Source: Thermococcus sp. Bubb.Bath (GTDB taxonomy: Archaea; Methanobacteriota_B; Thermococci; Thermococcales; Thermococcaceae). From it: 64,000 nt of DNA. This document shows positions 8,491 to 18,113 of this stretch, piece by piece. Position 1 is the first letter of the stretch. Each line of letters starts with the position of its first letter. The notes below the pieces were generated by a model, which had not been told where the DNA came from, made no database searches, and saw only the letters and a list, made by a program, of their open reading frames with translations. Position numbers and translations under genes: made by a program. The stretch covers positions 1-64,000 of the forward strand of contig NZ_SNUR01000006.1 of assembly GCF_012027595.1 (NCBI RefSeq), given 5' to 3'.

Positions 8491-9639
8491 TCAGAGCCAC
8501 TTGGGCTCCAGTCCAGCCCACATCCTGGCCTTCTCGTGGGCGATTATCCTCGGTATGTTCGGCCTCTCATTCGGTCCAGGGTTCTTCATGTAGAAGGCGT
8601 TGACATCGTAGACCGTTCCGAACTCCTTCTTCTCAACGGCCATCTTTCCAAGCCTTACGAGGTCGACGAGCAGGCCAGCAAGGGCGGGACTGTCGTTTAT
8701 CCTGCCGGTTATGACGAGCTCATCATGGGCCCCGTTGAAGCTGACGTACTCGATGTGCATGGCGATGAACTTCTTGTCGCTGAGCGGTTCAAGGAAGCCG
8801 GTCGGCTTGATGTAGTGTGGAGCGTCGTAGCCGAGGAGATCTTTAACGATTGAGCTCTTCGTGAACTCCTTACTCTTGTTCCTCTCCTTGTCGGTGAGTG
8901 CTAAGAAGTCGTTGTTGCCGCCGATGTTGAACTGGGCCACGTCCAGAACGTAGCGGTTCCTCTGGGCAAGGTGGCTGAGGACGTCGGCGGTGAGCGGCGT
9001 GGCACCGGTGGCACCGTCGTCGCCGAAGACGACGAGGTTGCTCTCCTTCGCGAGCTCAACGAAGACCGGGCTGTTAGCGATGAGGGTTGGAATGGCGTTC
9101 ACGAAGGCCGCTCCGCCAACTTCCTTGGCGTACTTGGCTGCTGCATAAACGTAAACCTGGGTGGCGGTGAGCTTCTCGCGGTCGTCTTCTTCTATGGCCT
9201 TCTCAAGCTCCTCCCTGCTCTGGAACATGTGGAAGGCTTCAGTGGTGCAGACGTTCACAAAGACGTCCGGTTTGAGCTCCTTCCACTCGCCGATAAGGTG
9301 CTCAACAGCTTCCTTAAGCGTCATCTCGTCGTCGAGGCCGGTGGCCTTAATCGGGAGGTTCCTAAGGCTCCTTAGGTGAATTCCCTTTCTCACGGTTATC
9401 CCCTTGAGGCTCTCCGGGGCCTCGGGGTCGTATCTCCTGACGACATCATAGAGATCCTTTCCGACCTTAGAAGCGTCGACGTCGTAAGAACCGACGATCT
9501 CAACCTCCCGTATCTTAATCGGGAGCTCGTCGGCCATTGGGACGCCGTAGGGCTCCATCTTTCCGGCCTTTACCTTCTCAAGACCGCTCGCAAAAATGCT
9601 GGCAACGAATCCCTGTCCGAGTATAACAACCCTAACCAT
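8491..9639 (-). CDS. ino1: myo-inositol-1-phosphate synthase
   Basis: A 382-residue NAD-dependent enzyme that turns glucose 6-phosphate into L-myo-inositol 1-phosphate. The N-terminal Rossmann motif is VVILGQGFVASIFASG. Later family blocks are GDDGATGATPLTADVL and FNIGGNNDFLAL, with a lysine-rich active-site stretch SKEFTKSSIVKDLLGY. The start at 9639 follows a strong GGAGGTG. It lies 41 bases downstream of the bifunctional IPCT/DIPPS gene on the same strand. Together the two make di-myo-inositol phosphate, a heat-stress solute of hyperthermophiles; inositol phosphate also serves archaeal lipid head groups. Confidence 0.93.
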   Translation of the reverse strand: MVRVVILGQGFVASIFASGLEKVKAGKMEPYGVPMADELPIKIREVEIVGSYDVDASKVGKDLYDVVRRYDPEAPESLKGITVRKGIHLRSLRNLPIKATGLDDEMTLKEAVEHLIGEWKELKPDVFVNVCTTEAFHMFQSREELEKAIEEDDREKLTATQVYVYAAAKYAKEVGGAAFVNAIPTLIANSPVFVELAKESNLVVFGDDGATGATPLTADVLSHLAQRNRYVLDVAQFNIGGNNDFLALTDKERNKSKEFTKSSIVKDLLGYDAPHYIKPTGFLEPLSDKKFIAMHIEYVSFNGAHDELVITGRINDSPALAGLLVDLVRLGKMAVEKKEFGTVYDVNAFYMKNPGPNERPNIPRIIAHEKARMWAGLEPKWL

Positions 9640-9680
9640 TTCATCCACCTCCTGTGTTGGTCTAAAATATTTCATGACAG

Positions 9681-10979
9681 TTAAATAGTTTTCGCTTGCA
9701 AAACTTTCTTCGAGATGAAATATGCTACCAAGAAAACACGGATGTTAGTTAGCAAGGCCAGCGTGAGGAAAAGGGCTTTTATGGAAGCGTCCACTGGGTA
9801 GAGGAGGAACATCATGGTCAGAAACATCCTCTCATCCCGCTTTCCTGGCAGTTTTCTAAGGGTAGATACCTCAGCATAGGCGTCCCTGCAGAAGGCCCCC
9901 TTAAATCTCTCTGTTGAGTAGCTGACCATGACCGAGCCAAGAAGAGCGAGGAGTGCCACTAGGTACCACACCGGATCTTTCAGAGACGCGTACGCGAGAA
10001 GCGCAAGGAAAGAGCCGTCAACGTAGCGGTCGAGGAGGGAGTCTATGTAACCGCCCAATCTGCTCGCTCTCAGCTGAGCCCTTGCCAGCTCCCCGTCAAC
10101 GCCGTCTAGGATGGAGCTGAGCTGGTAGAGTATTCCTGCCAAGGGGAGGTTAACTAGCGCCAGCAGAGCTGAGAAGATTCCCAACAGGAACGTCACCACT
10201 GTCATCTGGTTGGGTGTAACTCTCTCAACGAGCCTCTCACTTATCCACGTTGAAACCTTCCTGTTCAGGTGCCTGCTGATGAAGCCGTCTCCCGTTCCTT
10301 TCACGGCCGTTTTAACGAGCATTCTTCTTGCTCTCTTGATGTCCTTTGGAGTATCGACGTCCATCCAGTCGAGGCCGTCAACGAAAGTCACCGGGACTTT
10401 TGCGCGCTCAATAACTTCACTGAGTGAGTAATCACCATTTTTCTCCATCTCAAGAGTTTCCGTGATCTCAAATATCCCCTCGTCGAGCACGAAGAAGCCG
10501 GTATCAGCGGCGTCCCAGTCATTGAAGTTCTTCCCGATTTTCCAGACCCTTCCGTCCTTTACCCGAACTTTTGTGGCCTCATCAACCTCAATCCACGTGG
10601 GTTCTCTGTCAGCTATGAGACCATTTCCCTTCACAGCCTTTTCAATGAAGGCCACACTGTAAACATGGTCGCCCGCCACGAGGACGAACCTGCCAGAGAC
10701 CCTCTCCTTAGCAAGTTGGAGAGAGTGACCGTTCCCCTTCCCCGGCTCCGGGTTTATGATGAGCTCAGCGTCGAAGCCGTGCTTCTCTATGAACTCCTGA
10801 TAAAAGGGCGCATACCTCTCGTTTGTGACGATTACAAAGCGCCCGACCCCGGTCTCCTGGAGTAACCTTATCGTCCTGTACAGAATCTCCCTTCCCGCTA
10901 CCATGACCAGGCCCTTAGGTTTTCCACCCATCCTCGTCCCGAAGCCAGCGGCGAGAATTACTGCCGTCTCTGGTGCCAT
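9681..10979 (-). CDS. Bifunctional inositol-1-P cytidylyltransferase / DIPP synthase
   Basis: A 432-residue fusion of two enzymes. Residues 1-230 are a nucleotidyltransferase (VILAAGFGTRMGGKPKGLV, then VAGDHVYS) that makes CDP-inositol from CTP and inositol 1-phosphate. The C-terminal part is a membrane CDP-alcohol phosphotransferase with several hydrophobic helices and the metal-binding motif DGELAR...GGYIDSLLD. It joins CDP-inositol to a second inositol 1-phosphate to give di-myo-inositol-phosphate phosphate. The fused form is known in Archaeoglobus and Thermococcales. The ATG at 10979 follows GGTGATG; 10985 is an alternative. Divergent to the gene at 11058. Confidence 0.92.
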   Translation of the reverse strand: MAPETAVILAAGFGTRMGGKPKGLVMVAGREILYRTIRLLQETGVGRFVIVTNERYAPFYQEFIEKHGFDAELIINPEPGKGNGHSLQLAKERVSGRFVLVAGDHVYSVAFIEKAVKGNGLIADREPTWIEVDEATKVRVKDGRVWKIGKNFNDWDAADTGFFVLDEGIFEITETLEMEKNGDYSLSEVIERAKVPVTFVDGLDWMDVDTPKDIKRARRMLVKTAVKGTGDGFISRHLNRKVSTWISERLVERVTPNQMTVVTFLLGIFSALLALVNLPLAGILYQLSSILDGVDGELARAQLRASRLGGYIDSLLDRYVDGSFLALLAYASLKDPVWYLVALLALLGSVMVSYSTERFKGAFCRDAYAEVSTLRKLPGKRDERMFLTMMFLLYPVDASIKALFLTLALLTNIRVFLVAYFISKKVLQAKTI

Positions 10980-11057
10980 TCCCATCACCTTTTTAAGCGT
11001 GGTTCTAAGTCTGGTAATGTTAAGGTGGCTATGATTTGAAGCTTTCGGGTGAGAAAA

Positions 11058-11735
11058 ATGCGCGTTGCAGTCCTCTATTCAGGCGGGAAAGACTCGAACT
11101 ATGCCCTCTACTGGGCGCTCAAGCAGGGGTTTGAGGTGGGGTACCTCGTGTCAATGGTGAGCGAGAGCGAAGAGAGCTACATGTACCACGTTCCAAACAT
11201 CCACCTTACTGAGCTCCAGGCGAGGGCTGTTGGAATACCCCTCGTCAAGGGCTTCACTTCCGGAGAGAAGGAGAAGGAAGTCGAGGATATGAAGGCCGTC
11301 CTTGAAGGACTGAAAATTGAGGGTGTCGTTGCCGGTGCACTGGCCAGCGAGTACCAGAAGCAGAGGGTGGATAAGGTGGCGAAAGAGCTCGGAATAGAGA
11401 GCTTCGCCCCCGCCTGGCACCGCGATCCGGTTGAATACATGAGGGAAATAATTGGCATTTTCGACGTTGTGGTTGTTGGAACGGCGGCCTATGGCCTTGA
11501 CGAGAGCTGGCTTGGGAGAAAAATAGATGAAAAGGCTCTGGAAGAACTGATAAGGCTTAATGAGAAGTACAGGGTTCACGTTGCCGGCGAAGGTGGTGAG
11601 TTCGAGACCTTCGTAAGGGACGCGCCGTTCTTCAGGGCGAGGGTTATCTTCGACGAGGTCGAGAAGAAGTGGAACGAGTGCAACTACTCCGGTGTGCTTG
11701 AAGTTAAGAGGGCGCACCTGGAGTGGAAGCCCTAA
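11058..11735 (+). CDS. Diphthine-ammonia ligase-like ATP pyrophosphatase
   Basis: A 225-residue protein of the Dph6/MJ0570 family. The PP-loop for ATP is [13 protein letters not shown] near the N-terminus; family blocks [17 protein letters not shown] and [13 protein letters not shown] follow. Eukaryotic Dph6 converts diphthine to diphthamide on elongation factor 2, using ATP and ammonium, and the archaeal members are taken to do the same. The ATG at 11058 follows GGGTGAG; a GTG at 11049 is possible. It ends 4 bases into the convergent mptE gene. Confidence 0.85.
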   Translation: MRVAVLYSGGKDSNYALYWALKQGFEVGYLVSMVSESEESYMYHVPNIHLTELQARAVGIPLVKGFTSGEKEKEVEDMKAVLEGLKIEGVVAGALASEYQKQRVDKVAKELGIESFAPAWHRDPVEYMREIIGIFDVVVVGTAAYGLDESWLGRKIDEKALEELIRLNEKYRVHVAGEGGEFETFVRDAPFFRARVIFDEVEKKWNECNYSGVLEVKRAHLEWKP

Positions 11736-12457
11736 ACTCTTTCTTTGTTCTGTTCTTCAATGTCAATCTTTCTTATGACTGCCTTTCCGTTTTCCTCCAA
11801 CCATTTGAGCAGCTCCACGGCAAACTCGAACTTCTTCCTCTTAGTTTCCCAGACTGGTGAGTGTTCCCTGAGGAAAGGCTTGCTCCATTTGCCCACGATA
11901 TCACCGAAATCAAAGCCAACGAGGAGTATCTCCTTAGCCCCAAGCTCTTCCGCGAGGAAAGCTGCCCTATCCCCATCTGTAAAACCACCGAAGTTGTAGA
12001 CGATGTCGAGCGGCTCTACCTGAGTAGTTCCAAGTATTCTGGAAAAGAAAGGCACGTATGAAGTCAGCTTATCAATGTTGTCCCCGTGAGCATGGATAAC
12101 CATAAAAGCCCCCCTATCGTTGGCTATCTTCAAACCGGGAACCCTACCATCGAGGTCAGTGACAACAATGTCGGGAATGAAGTCGTTCTCAAGGAGGGCG
12201 GAGGTAGCGCCGTCAGCCGCTATGAGTGTTCCGTCGGAGAAGTCAAACTCTCTCAAAGCAGTCCCAAGGCTCGGTCCAGCCCCGAAGACGTAAACTTTCC
12301 TCCCGACGACCATCTCAAGCTCCTCACGGAGGATATAGTCGTCTCCTTTCAGCAGAAGCGCACGAAGTATTTGGGCGGCTTTTCTGTCCTCCTCTATTGA
12401 ATAGCCCATCTCCCTCACTATCCTCCGGTAGAACGGCTCCCACTCTTCCCACTTCAT
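11732..12457 (-). CDS. mptE: 6-hydroxymethylpterin diphosphokinase, MptE type
   Basis: A 241-residue member of the MptE/DUF115 family. It transfers diphosphate from ATP to 6-hydroxymethyl-7,8-dihydropterin, a step toward methanopterin- or folate-like cofactors in archaea. Motifs seen are [39 protein letters not shown] and LGTTQVEP, in that order. The start at 12457 is preceded by GTGAGG, and a TATA-like GTTTAATATT lies about 25 bases upstream; the long N-terminal extension of the open frame runs into the promoter of the ABC operon and is not real. Confidence 0.88.
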   Translation of the reverse strand: MKWEEWEPFYRRIVREMGYSIEEDRKAAQILRALLLKGDDYILREELEMVVGRKVYVFGAGPSLGTALREFDFSDGTLIAADGATSALLENDFIPDIVVTDLDGRVPGLKIANDRGAFMVIHAHGDNIDKLTSYVPFFSRILGTTQVEPLDIVYNFGGFTDGDRAAFLAEELGAKEILLVGFDFGDIVGKWSKPFLREHSPVWETKRKKFEFAVELLKWLEENGKAVIRKIDIEEQNKERV

Positions 12458-12557
12458 GTGCCTCACTTCTCCCGGAATATTAAACCCTTTTCTTCGGACT
12501 TTATGTCCTTTGACGAATTTTAATTCACATTGAACAGATGACAAGACCACTGTAGAA

Positions 12558-12569
12558 AGATTTAAATGC
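12558..12569 (+). promoter_or_regulatory. TATA box of the oligopeptide-type ABC operon
   Basis: GATTTAAATGCA lies about 40 bases before the ATG of the binding protein. Transcription would start near 12590, leaving a short leader with GGTGA. A small inverted repeat GGAC-TTTAT-GTCC about 40 bases further upstream might be an operator. Confidence 0.5.
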
Positions 12570-12602
12570 ATGCATGAACTTAATAATACACTGGTGAAAA
12601 CT

Positions 12603-14201
12603 ATGAAAAGGCGGTATCTGCCAGTAGTTTTAGTGTTTTTGGTCGTTTTTTCTGTAGTGGCCAGCGGCTGCCTCGGTGGAGGTGGCACCTCGTCAACTAC
12701 ATCAAGCCCCTCGCAGGGGACAAGTAGCTCCCCCCAGGTTGCGGCCCAGCTGATAATAGGAGTGACAGACAAGGTTACCGACCTCGATCCGGCCAACGCC
12801 TACGACTTCTACACCTGGGAGGTTCTCAACAACGTGATGGAGGGCCTTGTGAAATACAAGCCTGGGACCCTGGAGATAGAACCCGGCCTCGCCAAGAGTT
12901 GGGATGTCAACAACGACTCAACTGTCTGGACCTTCCACCTGCGGCAGGGGCTTAAGTTCGACGACGGAACCCCGTTCACAGCGCGGGATGTGGTTAGGAG
13001 CATCAACAGGGTTATGACCATAAAGGGGGACCCCTCCTGGCTTGTAACCAGCTTCGTTGACCACGTCGAAGCCAAGGACAACTACACCGTCGTCTTCTAC
13101 CTCAAGCACCCAACGGCCTACTTCCTCTCCCTCTTAACGACCCCGCCGTACTTCCCGGTGAGCCCGAAGTATGACAACGATAAAATAGACAGCGACGCTA
13201 CTTACGGAGGAATCGGCCCGTACAAGATAACCAAATGGGTCCGCGACCAGGAGCTCGTCCTCGAGGCCAACCCCTACTACTACGGCTCCAAACCCAAGAC
13301 TAAGATGATAATAGTCAAGTTCTACAACGACGCCTCGACCATGAGGTTGGCCCTCCAGAACGGCGAGATCGACATAGCTTGGAGAACCCTGAGGCCGACT
13401 GACATAAAGAGCCTCGAGCAGGATAAAAATGTAAAGGTCATAGAGGTTCCTGGAGCGTTCATAAGATATATATGCCTAAACACCAAGATCAACCCGACGA
13501 AGAACATCAAGGTCAGGCAGGCCCTCGCGGCGGCCGTTAACAGGTCTGAAATAGCCAGCGTTGTCTTCCAGGACACCGTTGAGCCGCTCTACAGCCTCAT
13601 TCCAAACGGGATGTGGAGCCACAAGGACGTCTTCAAGGATGTTTACGGCGACGCCAACCTCGACCTCGCCAAGAAGCTCCTCAGCGAAGCCGGTTACTCC
13701 GAGAGCAATCCACTCCAGATAACGCTCTGGTACACGCCGACTCACTACGGTGACACAGAGGCCTCACTCGCCCAGGTTCTCAAGAGCGAGTGGGAGAAGA
13801 CGGGTATGATCAAAGTCGAGATAAAGAGCGCCGAGTGGAACACCTACACCGACTACGCCAGGAAGGGCCAGATGATGGTCTACCTTCTCGGCTGGTACCC
13901 GGACTACCTTGATCCGGATGACTACACCACCCCGTTCCTTGACGGAGACGCCAACGGCTGGGCTGGAACCGGCTACAACAACACCCAGATGAACACCATA
14001 CTCAGGAAGGCCCAGACTATAACGGACCAGACCCAGAGGGCAAGCCTGTACGAGCAGGCCCAGGACATCCTGGCCCAGGACGTTCCATACATACCGCTGA
14101 TCCAGGGCAAGCTCTTCGTCGTGACCCAGAAGAACGTTGAGGGCGTTACCATCGGACCGGACATGATATTCCACTACAACACCGTCTACAAGACGGGATG
14201 A
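12603..14201 (+). CDS. ABC transporter substrate-binding lipoprotein, family 5
   Basis: A 532-residue extracellular solute-binding protein. A basic N-terminus and hydrophobic stretch end at the lipobox VASGC (Cys23), followed by a Thr/Ser-rich linker typical of archaeal surface lipoproteins. The mature part has the family-5 features LDPANAYDFYTWEVLNN, LAKSWDVNNDSTVWTFHLRQGLKFDDGTPFTARDVV and YNNTQMNTIL. Homologues bind di- or oligopeptides, or in Pyrococcus beta-linked oligosaccharides, so the ligand is open. First gene of a five-gene importer operon. Confidence 0.93.
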   Translation: MKRRYLPVVLVFLVVFSVVASGCLGGGGTSSTTSSPSQGTSSSPQVAAQLIIGVTDKVTDLDPANAYDFYTWEVLNNVMEGLVKYKPGTLEIEPGLAKSWDVNNDSTVWTFHLRQGLKFDDGTPFTARDVVRSINRVMTIKGDPSWLVTSFVDHVEAKDNYTVVFYLKHPTAYFLSLLTTPPYFPVSPKYDNDKIDSDATYGGIGPYKITKWVRDQELVLEANPYYYGSKPKTKMIIVKFYNDASTMRLALQNGEIDIAWRTLRPTDIKSLEQDKNVKVIEVPGAFIRYICLNTKINPTKNIKVRQALAAAVNRSEIASVVFQDTVEPLYSLIPNGMWSHKDVFKDVYGDANLDLAKKLLSEAGYSESNPLQITLWYTPTHYGDTEASLAQVLKSEWEKTGMIKVEIKSAEWNTYTDYARKGQMMVYLLGWYPDYLDPDDYTTPFLDGDANGWAGTGYNNTQMNTILRKAQTITDQTQRASLYEQAQDILAQDVPYIPLIQGKLFVVTQKNVEGVTIGPDMIFHYNTVYKTG

Positions 14202-14240
14202 TTTCTCTTTTGTTTTCCTTTTTGTCTGTTGTATCGAACT
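14202..14240 (+). terminator. T-rich attenuating tract after binding-protein gene
   Basis: The gap between binding protein and first permease holds TTTCTC-TTTTG-TTTTCC-TTTTTG runs without a hairpin, the form of an archaeal intrinsic terminator. Partial stopping here would give more binding protein than permease, as expected for ABC importers. Inferred from sequence composition. Confidence 0.45.
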
Positions 14241-14255
14241 AAAGGGGTGATTAAC

Positions 14256-15278
14256 TTGGCCAGGGGATTGGGTCGCTACATAGTAATAAGGGCCCTTATG
14301 ATAATCCCAATGATACTCATCCTCTATACGATAGTTTTCCTATTCCTCCGCGTTCTCCCCGGAAATCCGATTCTGGCCGTTGTGGGAACCAAAAACATCC
14401 CACCCGAGCAACTCCACCACTTGGAGCACATGGCCGGTCTCGATAAACCGCTCTACGTCCAGTACTTCGACTATCTCTGGAAGATGCTCCACGGTAACCT
14501 CGGCGTTACCCTCGCCTCGCCGATGGGCAAGCCCGTTTCGAGTTACATAGCCCTCCGCCTTCCGGCGACTATAGAGCTCACGATCTTCGCCTTCACAGTG
14601 AGCGTTCTCCTGGGCCTTGCCACAGGCGTTTGGGGAGCCGTTAGGAAGGGAACGAAGATAGATACTAGTATGAGGGTATACAGCATAGTCGCCTACACCC
14701 TCTTCATACCGTGGTTTGGAATGATGCTCCAGTACCTCTTCGGGGTCAAACTCCACTGGCTACCCACATCCGGAAGGATTGACCCGGGCATAACCTCGTT
14801 CCACTCCATAACCGGCCTTTATCTCCTTGACAGCCTGGTTGAAGGGAACTGGGCGGCTTTCGTGAGCGTGGCCGAACACCTCATCCTGCCCAGTTTAACC
14901 CTCGGAATAGTGCTCAGCGGAGCCTACACCCGTCTCGTCAGGAACAACATGATCGACGTCCTCAGTCAGGACTTCATACGCTCCTACAAGGCGAGGGGAG
15001 TCCCGGACCGGAAAGTCCTCCGGTACGCCCTCAAGAATGCGTTTATCCCCGTTGTGACGCTCATGGGCCTCCAGTTCGCGATACTCCTCGGCGGTGCGGT
15101 CCTTACCGAGACCACCTTCAACTGGCCGGGAATGGGCACCTTCATCATGGACAGGATTAACTACCGCGACTACAACTCTATCCAAGGTGCGGTGATAGTC
15201 TTCGCCCTCTTCGTCGGCCTGATCAGCCTTATCGTGGACATAATCTACGCAATCCTCGATCCGAGGGTGGAGTACTGA
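14256..15278 (+). CDS. dppB: ABC importer permease, DppB/OppB type
   Basis: A 340-residue inner permease with six membrane segments. The first lies in YIVIRALMIIPMILILYTIVFLFLRVLPGNP, the N-terminal signature of DppB/OppB proteins, and the EAA loop is LVRNNMIDVLSQDFIRSYKARGVPDRKVLRYALKNA in outline, which contacts the ATPase. The start is TTG at 14256, preceded by GGGGTGA at 6 bases. It pairs with the DppC-type permease 12 bases downstream. Confidence 0.92.
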   Translation: MARGLGRYIVIRALMIIPMILILYTIVFLFLRVLPGNPILAVVGTKNIPPEQLHHLEHMAGLDKPLYVQYFDYLWKMLHGNLGVTLASPMGKPVSSYIALRLPATIELTIFAFTVSVLLGLATGVWGAVRKGTKIDTSMRVYSIVAYTLFIPWFGMMLQYLFGVKLHWLPTSGRIDPGITSFHSITGLYLLDSLVEGNWAAFVSVAEHLILPSLTLGIVLSGAYTRLVRNNMIDVLSQDFIRSYKARGVPDRKVLRYALKNAFIPVVTLMGLQFAILLGGAVLTETTFNWPGMGTFIMDRINYRDYNSIQGAVIVFALFVGLISLIVDIIYAILDPRVEY

Positions 15279-15290
15279 GGAGGGATAAGA

Positions 15291-16139
15291 ATGAGAGTTA
15301 TCGACTACCTGCTGAAACCGCTCAGGGAAAGGAAACCCGGCAGGGGGCTTCTCATATTCGGTCTCATTGTAGTCTTCACTGTCATACTACTGGCCCTCCT
15401 AGCCCCAGTGATATCCCCATACAATCCGACGGAGATAGGACCGGACGTCTTCTCGCCCCCAAGCTGGAAGCACCCGATGGGAACCAACAACCTGGGTCAG
15501 GATGTCTTCTCCAGGATAATCTGGGGCTCCAGGATAATCCTCTACGTAGTGGCAGTGGCCACCACACTTTCAATAGTCATTGGGGTGCCCCTCGGCCTCC
15601 TCTCCGGATACTACGGCGGAAAAACCGATAGAACCCTCAGCATGATAATGGACAGCATCTACTCCTTCCCGTCCCTCATCCTGGCCATAGTGATAGCCGT
15701 TGTCCTCGGCCCCAGTCCCATCAACACCGCGGTGGCAATAAGCTTCGTCTACGTACCGACCTATTTCAGGATGGTGCGCGGTCAGACGCTCAGTCTCAAG
15801 GGCCAGCTCTTCGTCGAGGCCGCCAAGGCCATAGGGACCAAGAACAGAGAGATAATGCGCAAGTACATCCTGCCCAACGTCATGCCGACCGTTCTGGTCG
15901 TGTTCACCCTCAGCGTTGCGGATGCCATCCTAACGGAGGCAGGTTTGAGCTTCCTCGGTCTTTCAGTGACCCCGCCGACTCCCGACTGGGGATACGACCT
16001 CCACGTCGGCCAGCCCTTCCTCCTCGACGGTTACTGGTGGCTTGCCTTCTTCCCGGGGATAATGATCATGCTCCTGGCCATGGGGTTTGCCATGATAGGC
16101 GAGGCCATCAACGAGAGGCTTTCCCTTGGAACGAGGTGA
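15291..16139 (+). CDS. dppC: ABC importer permease, DppC/OppC type
   Basis: A 282-residue permease with six membrane segments. The DppC hallmarks are HPMGTNNLGQDVFSRIIWGSR after the first helix and the EAA loop with GQLFVEAAKAIGTKNREIMRKYILPNV in outline. A GGAGGG site precedes the ATG. It forms the membrane channel with the DppB-type protein upstream and is followed 5 bases later by the first ATPase gene. Confidence 0.92.
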   Translation: MRVIDYLLKPLRERKPGRGLLIFGLIVVFTVILLALLAPVISPYNPTEIGPDVFSPPSWKHPMGTNNLGQDVFSRIIWGSRIILYVVAVATTLSIVIGVPLGLLSGYYGGKTDRTLSMIMDSIYSFPSLILAIVIAVVLGPSPINTAVAISFVYVPTYFRMVRGQTLSLKGQLFVEAAKAIGTKNREIMRKYILPNVMPTVLVVFTLSVADAILTEAGLSFLGLSVTPPTPDWGYDLHVGQPFLLDGYWWLAFFPGIMIMLLAMGFAMIGEAINERLSLGTR

Positions 16140-16144
16140 GGAGA

Positions 16145-17119
16145 ATGTTGCTAGAAGTCAAAAACCTGAGCGTTTACTACTACACCCTCTCCGGTGTCGT
16201 CAGGGGCGCTGAAAACGTCTCCTTCAGCGTCAAGGAGGGAGAGTGGATAACCTTCGTCGGAGAGAGCGGAAGCGGCAAATCAACGGTGGCCCACGCGGTC
16301 ATGAACATCGTCCCGTCGCCGGGGAGGATCGTCTCGGGGGAGGTTATCTTCAACGGGAAGAATCTGCTGGATATGGATAAGGAAGAGCTCCGGCAGATCC
16401 GCGGGAAGGAGCTCAGCATGGTCTTTCAGGACCCGATGACGAGCCTTGACCCCCTGAGAAAGGTCGGCGACCAGATAGTGGAGACGATGACGGTTCACGG
16501 CGTTCCCGAGGAGGAGGCTAAGGAGCAGGCAAAGGAACTCCTTGAAAAGGTGAACCTGCCCGCGGACAGGCTCGACTACTACCCCCACCAGCTCTCCGGA
16601 GGGCAGAGGCAGAGAATAAGCATAGCGATGGCCATGGCCTTCAAGCCCAAGCTCATTATAGCAGATGAGCCTACAACCGCCCTCGACGTCATAGTCCAGG
16701 ACGCGATAATGGACCTGATAGACGAGATGAAGGCGGAGGGGACGAGCATCTATTTCGTCACCCACGATATCTCATTGGCGGCGGAGAGGAGCGATAGAAT
16801 AGCTGTCATGTACGCGGGAAAGCTTGTGGAGATAGGAACGACGGAACAGATAATCGAGAACCCCCTCCATCCCTACACGAGGGGATTGGTTCAGAGCGTT
16901 CCAGATCTATGGAAAGAAGGGGAGGTAAAACCCATAGAGGGCTACCCGCCGGACTTAAGGAGCCCTCCCAGCGGCTGCCGCTTCCACCCGCGCTGTCCAG
17001 TGTTCAAGGAGAAAGCAGAGCTAAAAGGCCTGTGCAATGCCGTTGAACCGGAGCTTATAGAGGTTGAACCGGGACACCTCGTCGCCTGCCACCTCCACGG
17101 GGGTGCGAGAAATGAGTGA
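16145..17119 (+). CDS. dppD: ABC importer ATPase, DppD/OppD type
   Basis: A 324-residue nucleotide-binding subunit. Walker A is GESGSGKST (residues 39-47), the ABC signature is LSGGQRQRISIAMAMA, and Walker B runs into DEPTTALD. The C-terminal extension with GCRFHPRCP and further cysteines is the OppD/OppF region that in several members binds an iron-sulfur cluster. The ATG at 16145 follows GGTGAGG. The last 8 bases overlap the next ATPase gene. Confidence 0.93.
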   Translation: MLLEVKNLSVYYYTLSGVVRGAENVSFSVKEGEWITFVGESGSGKSTVAHAVMNIVPSPGRIVSGEVIFNGKNLLDMDKEELRQIRGKELSMVFQDPMTSLDPLRKVGDQIVETMTVHGVPEEEAKEQAKELLEKVNLPADRLDYYPHQLSGGQRQRISIAMAMAFKPKLIIADEPTTALDVIVQDAIMDLIDEMKAEGTSIYFVTHDISLAAERSDRIAVMYAGKLVEIGTTEQIIENPLHPYTRGLVQSVPDLWKEGEVKPIEGYPPDLRSPPSGCRFHPRCPVFKEKAELKGLCNAVEPELIEVEPGHLVACHLHGGARNE

Positions 17120-18101
17120 ACCGCTCCTGTCGGTCAGGAACCTCAAGAAGTACTTCCCGATAAAGCAGGGCCTCCTCGAGTCGTTCAGAAAGAAGGAACA
17201 GCGCTATGTAATGGCCGTTGACGGGATAACCTTCGATATAGCCCGCGGCGAGGTTCTCGCCCTCATAGGCGAGAGCGGCTGTGGAAAAACGACCGCGGGA
17301 AGGACCATCCTGAGGCTCATAGAACCAACTAGTGGGAGGATAATCTTCGATGGGACGGACATAACAAAGCTCTCCCAGGAGGAGCTCAGGCCCTTCAGGA
17401 GGAGAATGCAGATAATCTTCCAGGATCCGTACTCAAGTTTAAGCCCGAGGATGAAAATAGGCGACGCGATAGCGCACCCGCTCCTCGTCCACGGGCTCGC
17501 CACAAAGGAGGATACAAAGGAAGCCGCCTTACAGATGCTCAAGCGCGTCGGCCTGACTCCCGAGGACGAGTTTTACGACCGCTATCCGCACCACCTAAGC
17601 GGCGGCCAGAGGCAGCGTGTGGTGATAGCGAGGGCAATGATACTCAAGCCGAAGTTCGTGGTTGCAGACGAAGCCGTCTCGATGATAGACGTCTCAATGC
17701 GTGCCTCTATACTGGAGCTTCTGGAGTCCTTCAGGAAGGAGTACAACCTCAGCCAGCTCTTCATAACCCACGACATAGCCGTCGGAAAGCTCATAGCGGA
17801 CAGAATTGCCGTCATGTACCTCGGGAGGATAGTCGAGATAGGCCCAACGAAGGAAGTCCTGAAGAACCCCGCCCACCCCTACACGGCGGCCCTCATAGAA
17901 GCAGTTCCATCTATAGCCAGGCGGAAGAAGGAGAAGAAATTCAGAATAACTGGTGAAGTTCCGAACGCCGCCCACATACCGCCGGGATGTCGCTTCCACC
18001 CAAGATGCCCATTCGCGGACGAGAAGTGCAGGAGCGAGGAGCCGAAGCTGGTTGAGGTTTCTCACAACCACTTCGTGGCCTGCCACTACCCGCTCGGGTG
18101 A
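17112..18101 (+). CDS. dppF: ABC importer ATPase, DppF/OppF type
   Basis: A 329-residue second ATPase of the importer. Walker A is GESGCGKTT (residues 53-61) and the signature is LSGGQRQRVVIARAM. Walker B reads VVADEAVSMID, so the usual Pro after Glu is Ala (DEA rather than DEP), which is a known variant in OppF-like ATPases; the catalytic Glu is kept. The C-terminal region has GCRFHPRCPF plus later cysteines. It forms a heterodimer with the DppD-type subunit. A T-rich tract (18104-18124) follows the stop. Confidence 0.92.
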   Translation: MSEPLLSVRNLKKYFPIKQGLLESFRKKEQRYVMAVDGITFDIARGEVLALIGESGCGKTTAGRTILRLIEPTSGRIIFDGTDITKLSQEELRPFRRRMQIIFQDPYSSLSPRMKIGDAIAHPLLVHGLATKEDTKEAALQMLKRVGLTPEDEFYDRYPHHLSGGQRQRVVIARAMILKPKFVVADEAVSMIDVSMRASILELLESFRKEYNLSQLFITHDIAVGKLIADRIAVMYLGRIVEIGPTKEVLKNPAHPYTAALIEAVPSIARRKKEKKFRITGEVPNAAHIPPGCRFHPRCPFADEKCRSEEPKLVEVSHNHFVACHYPLG

Positions 18102-18113
18102 GACCTTTTCGTT

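Noticed and set aside
10988-11017. TGGTAA and TTTTTA near the inositol gene promoter, as a possible heat-shock regulator Phr site
   Set aside because: The spacing and orientation of the elements do not fit the known Phr layout, and the third element is not in place.
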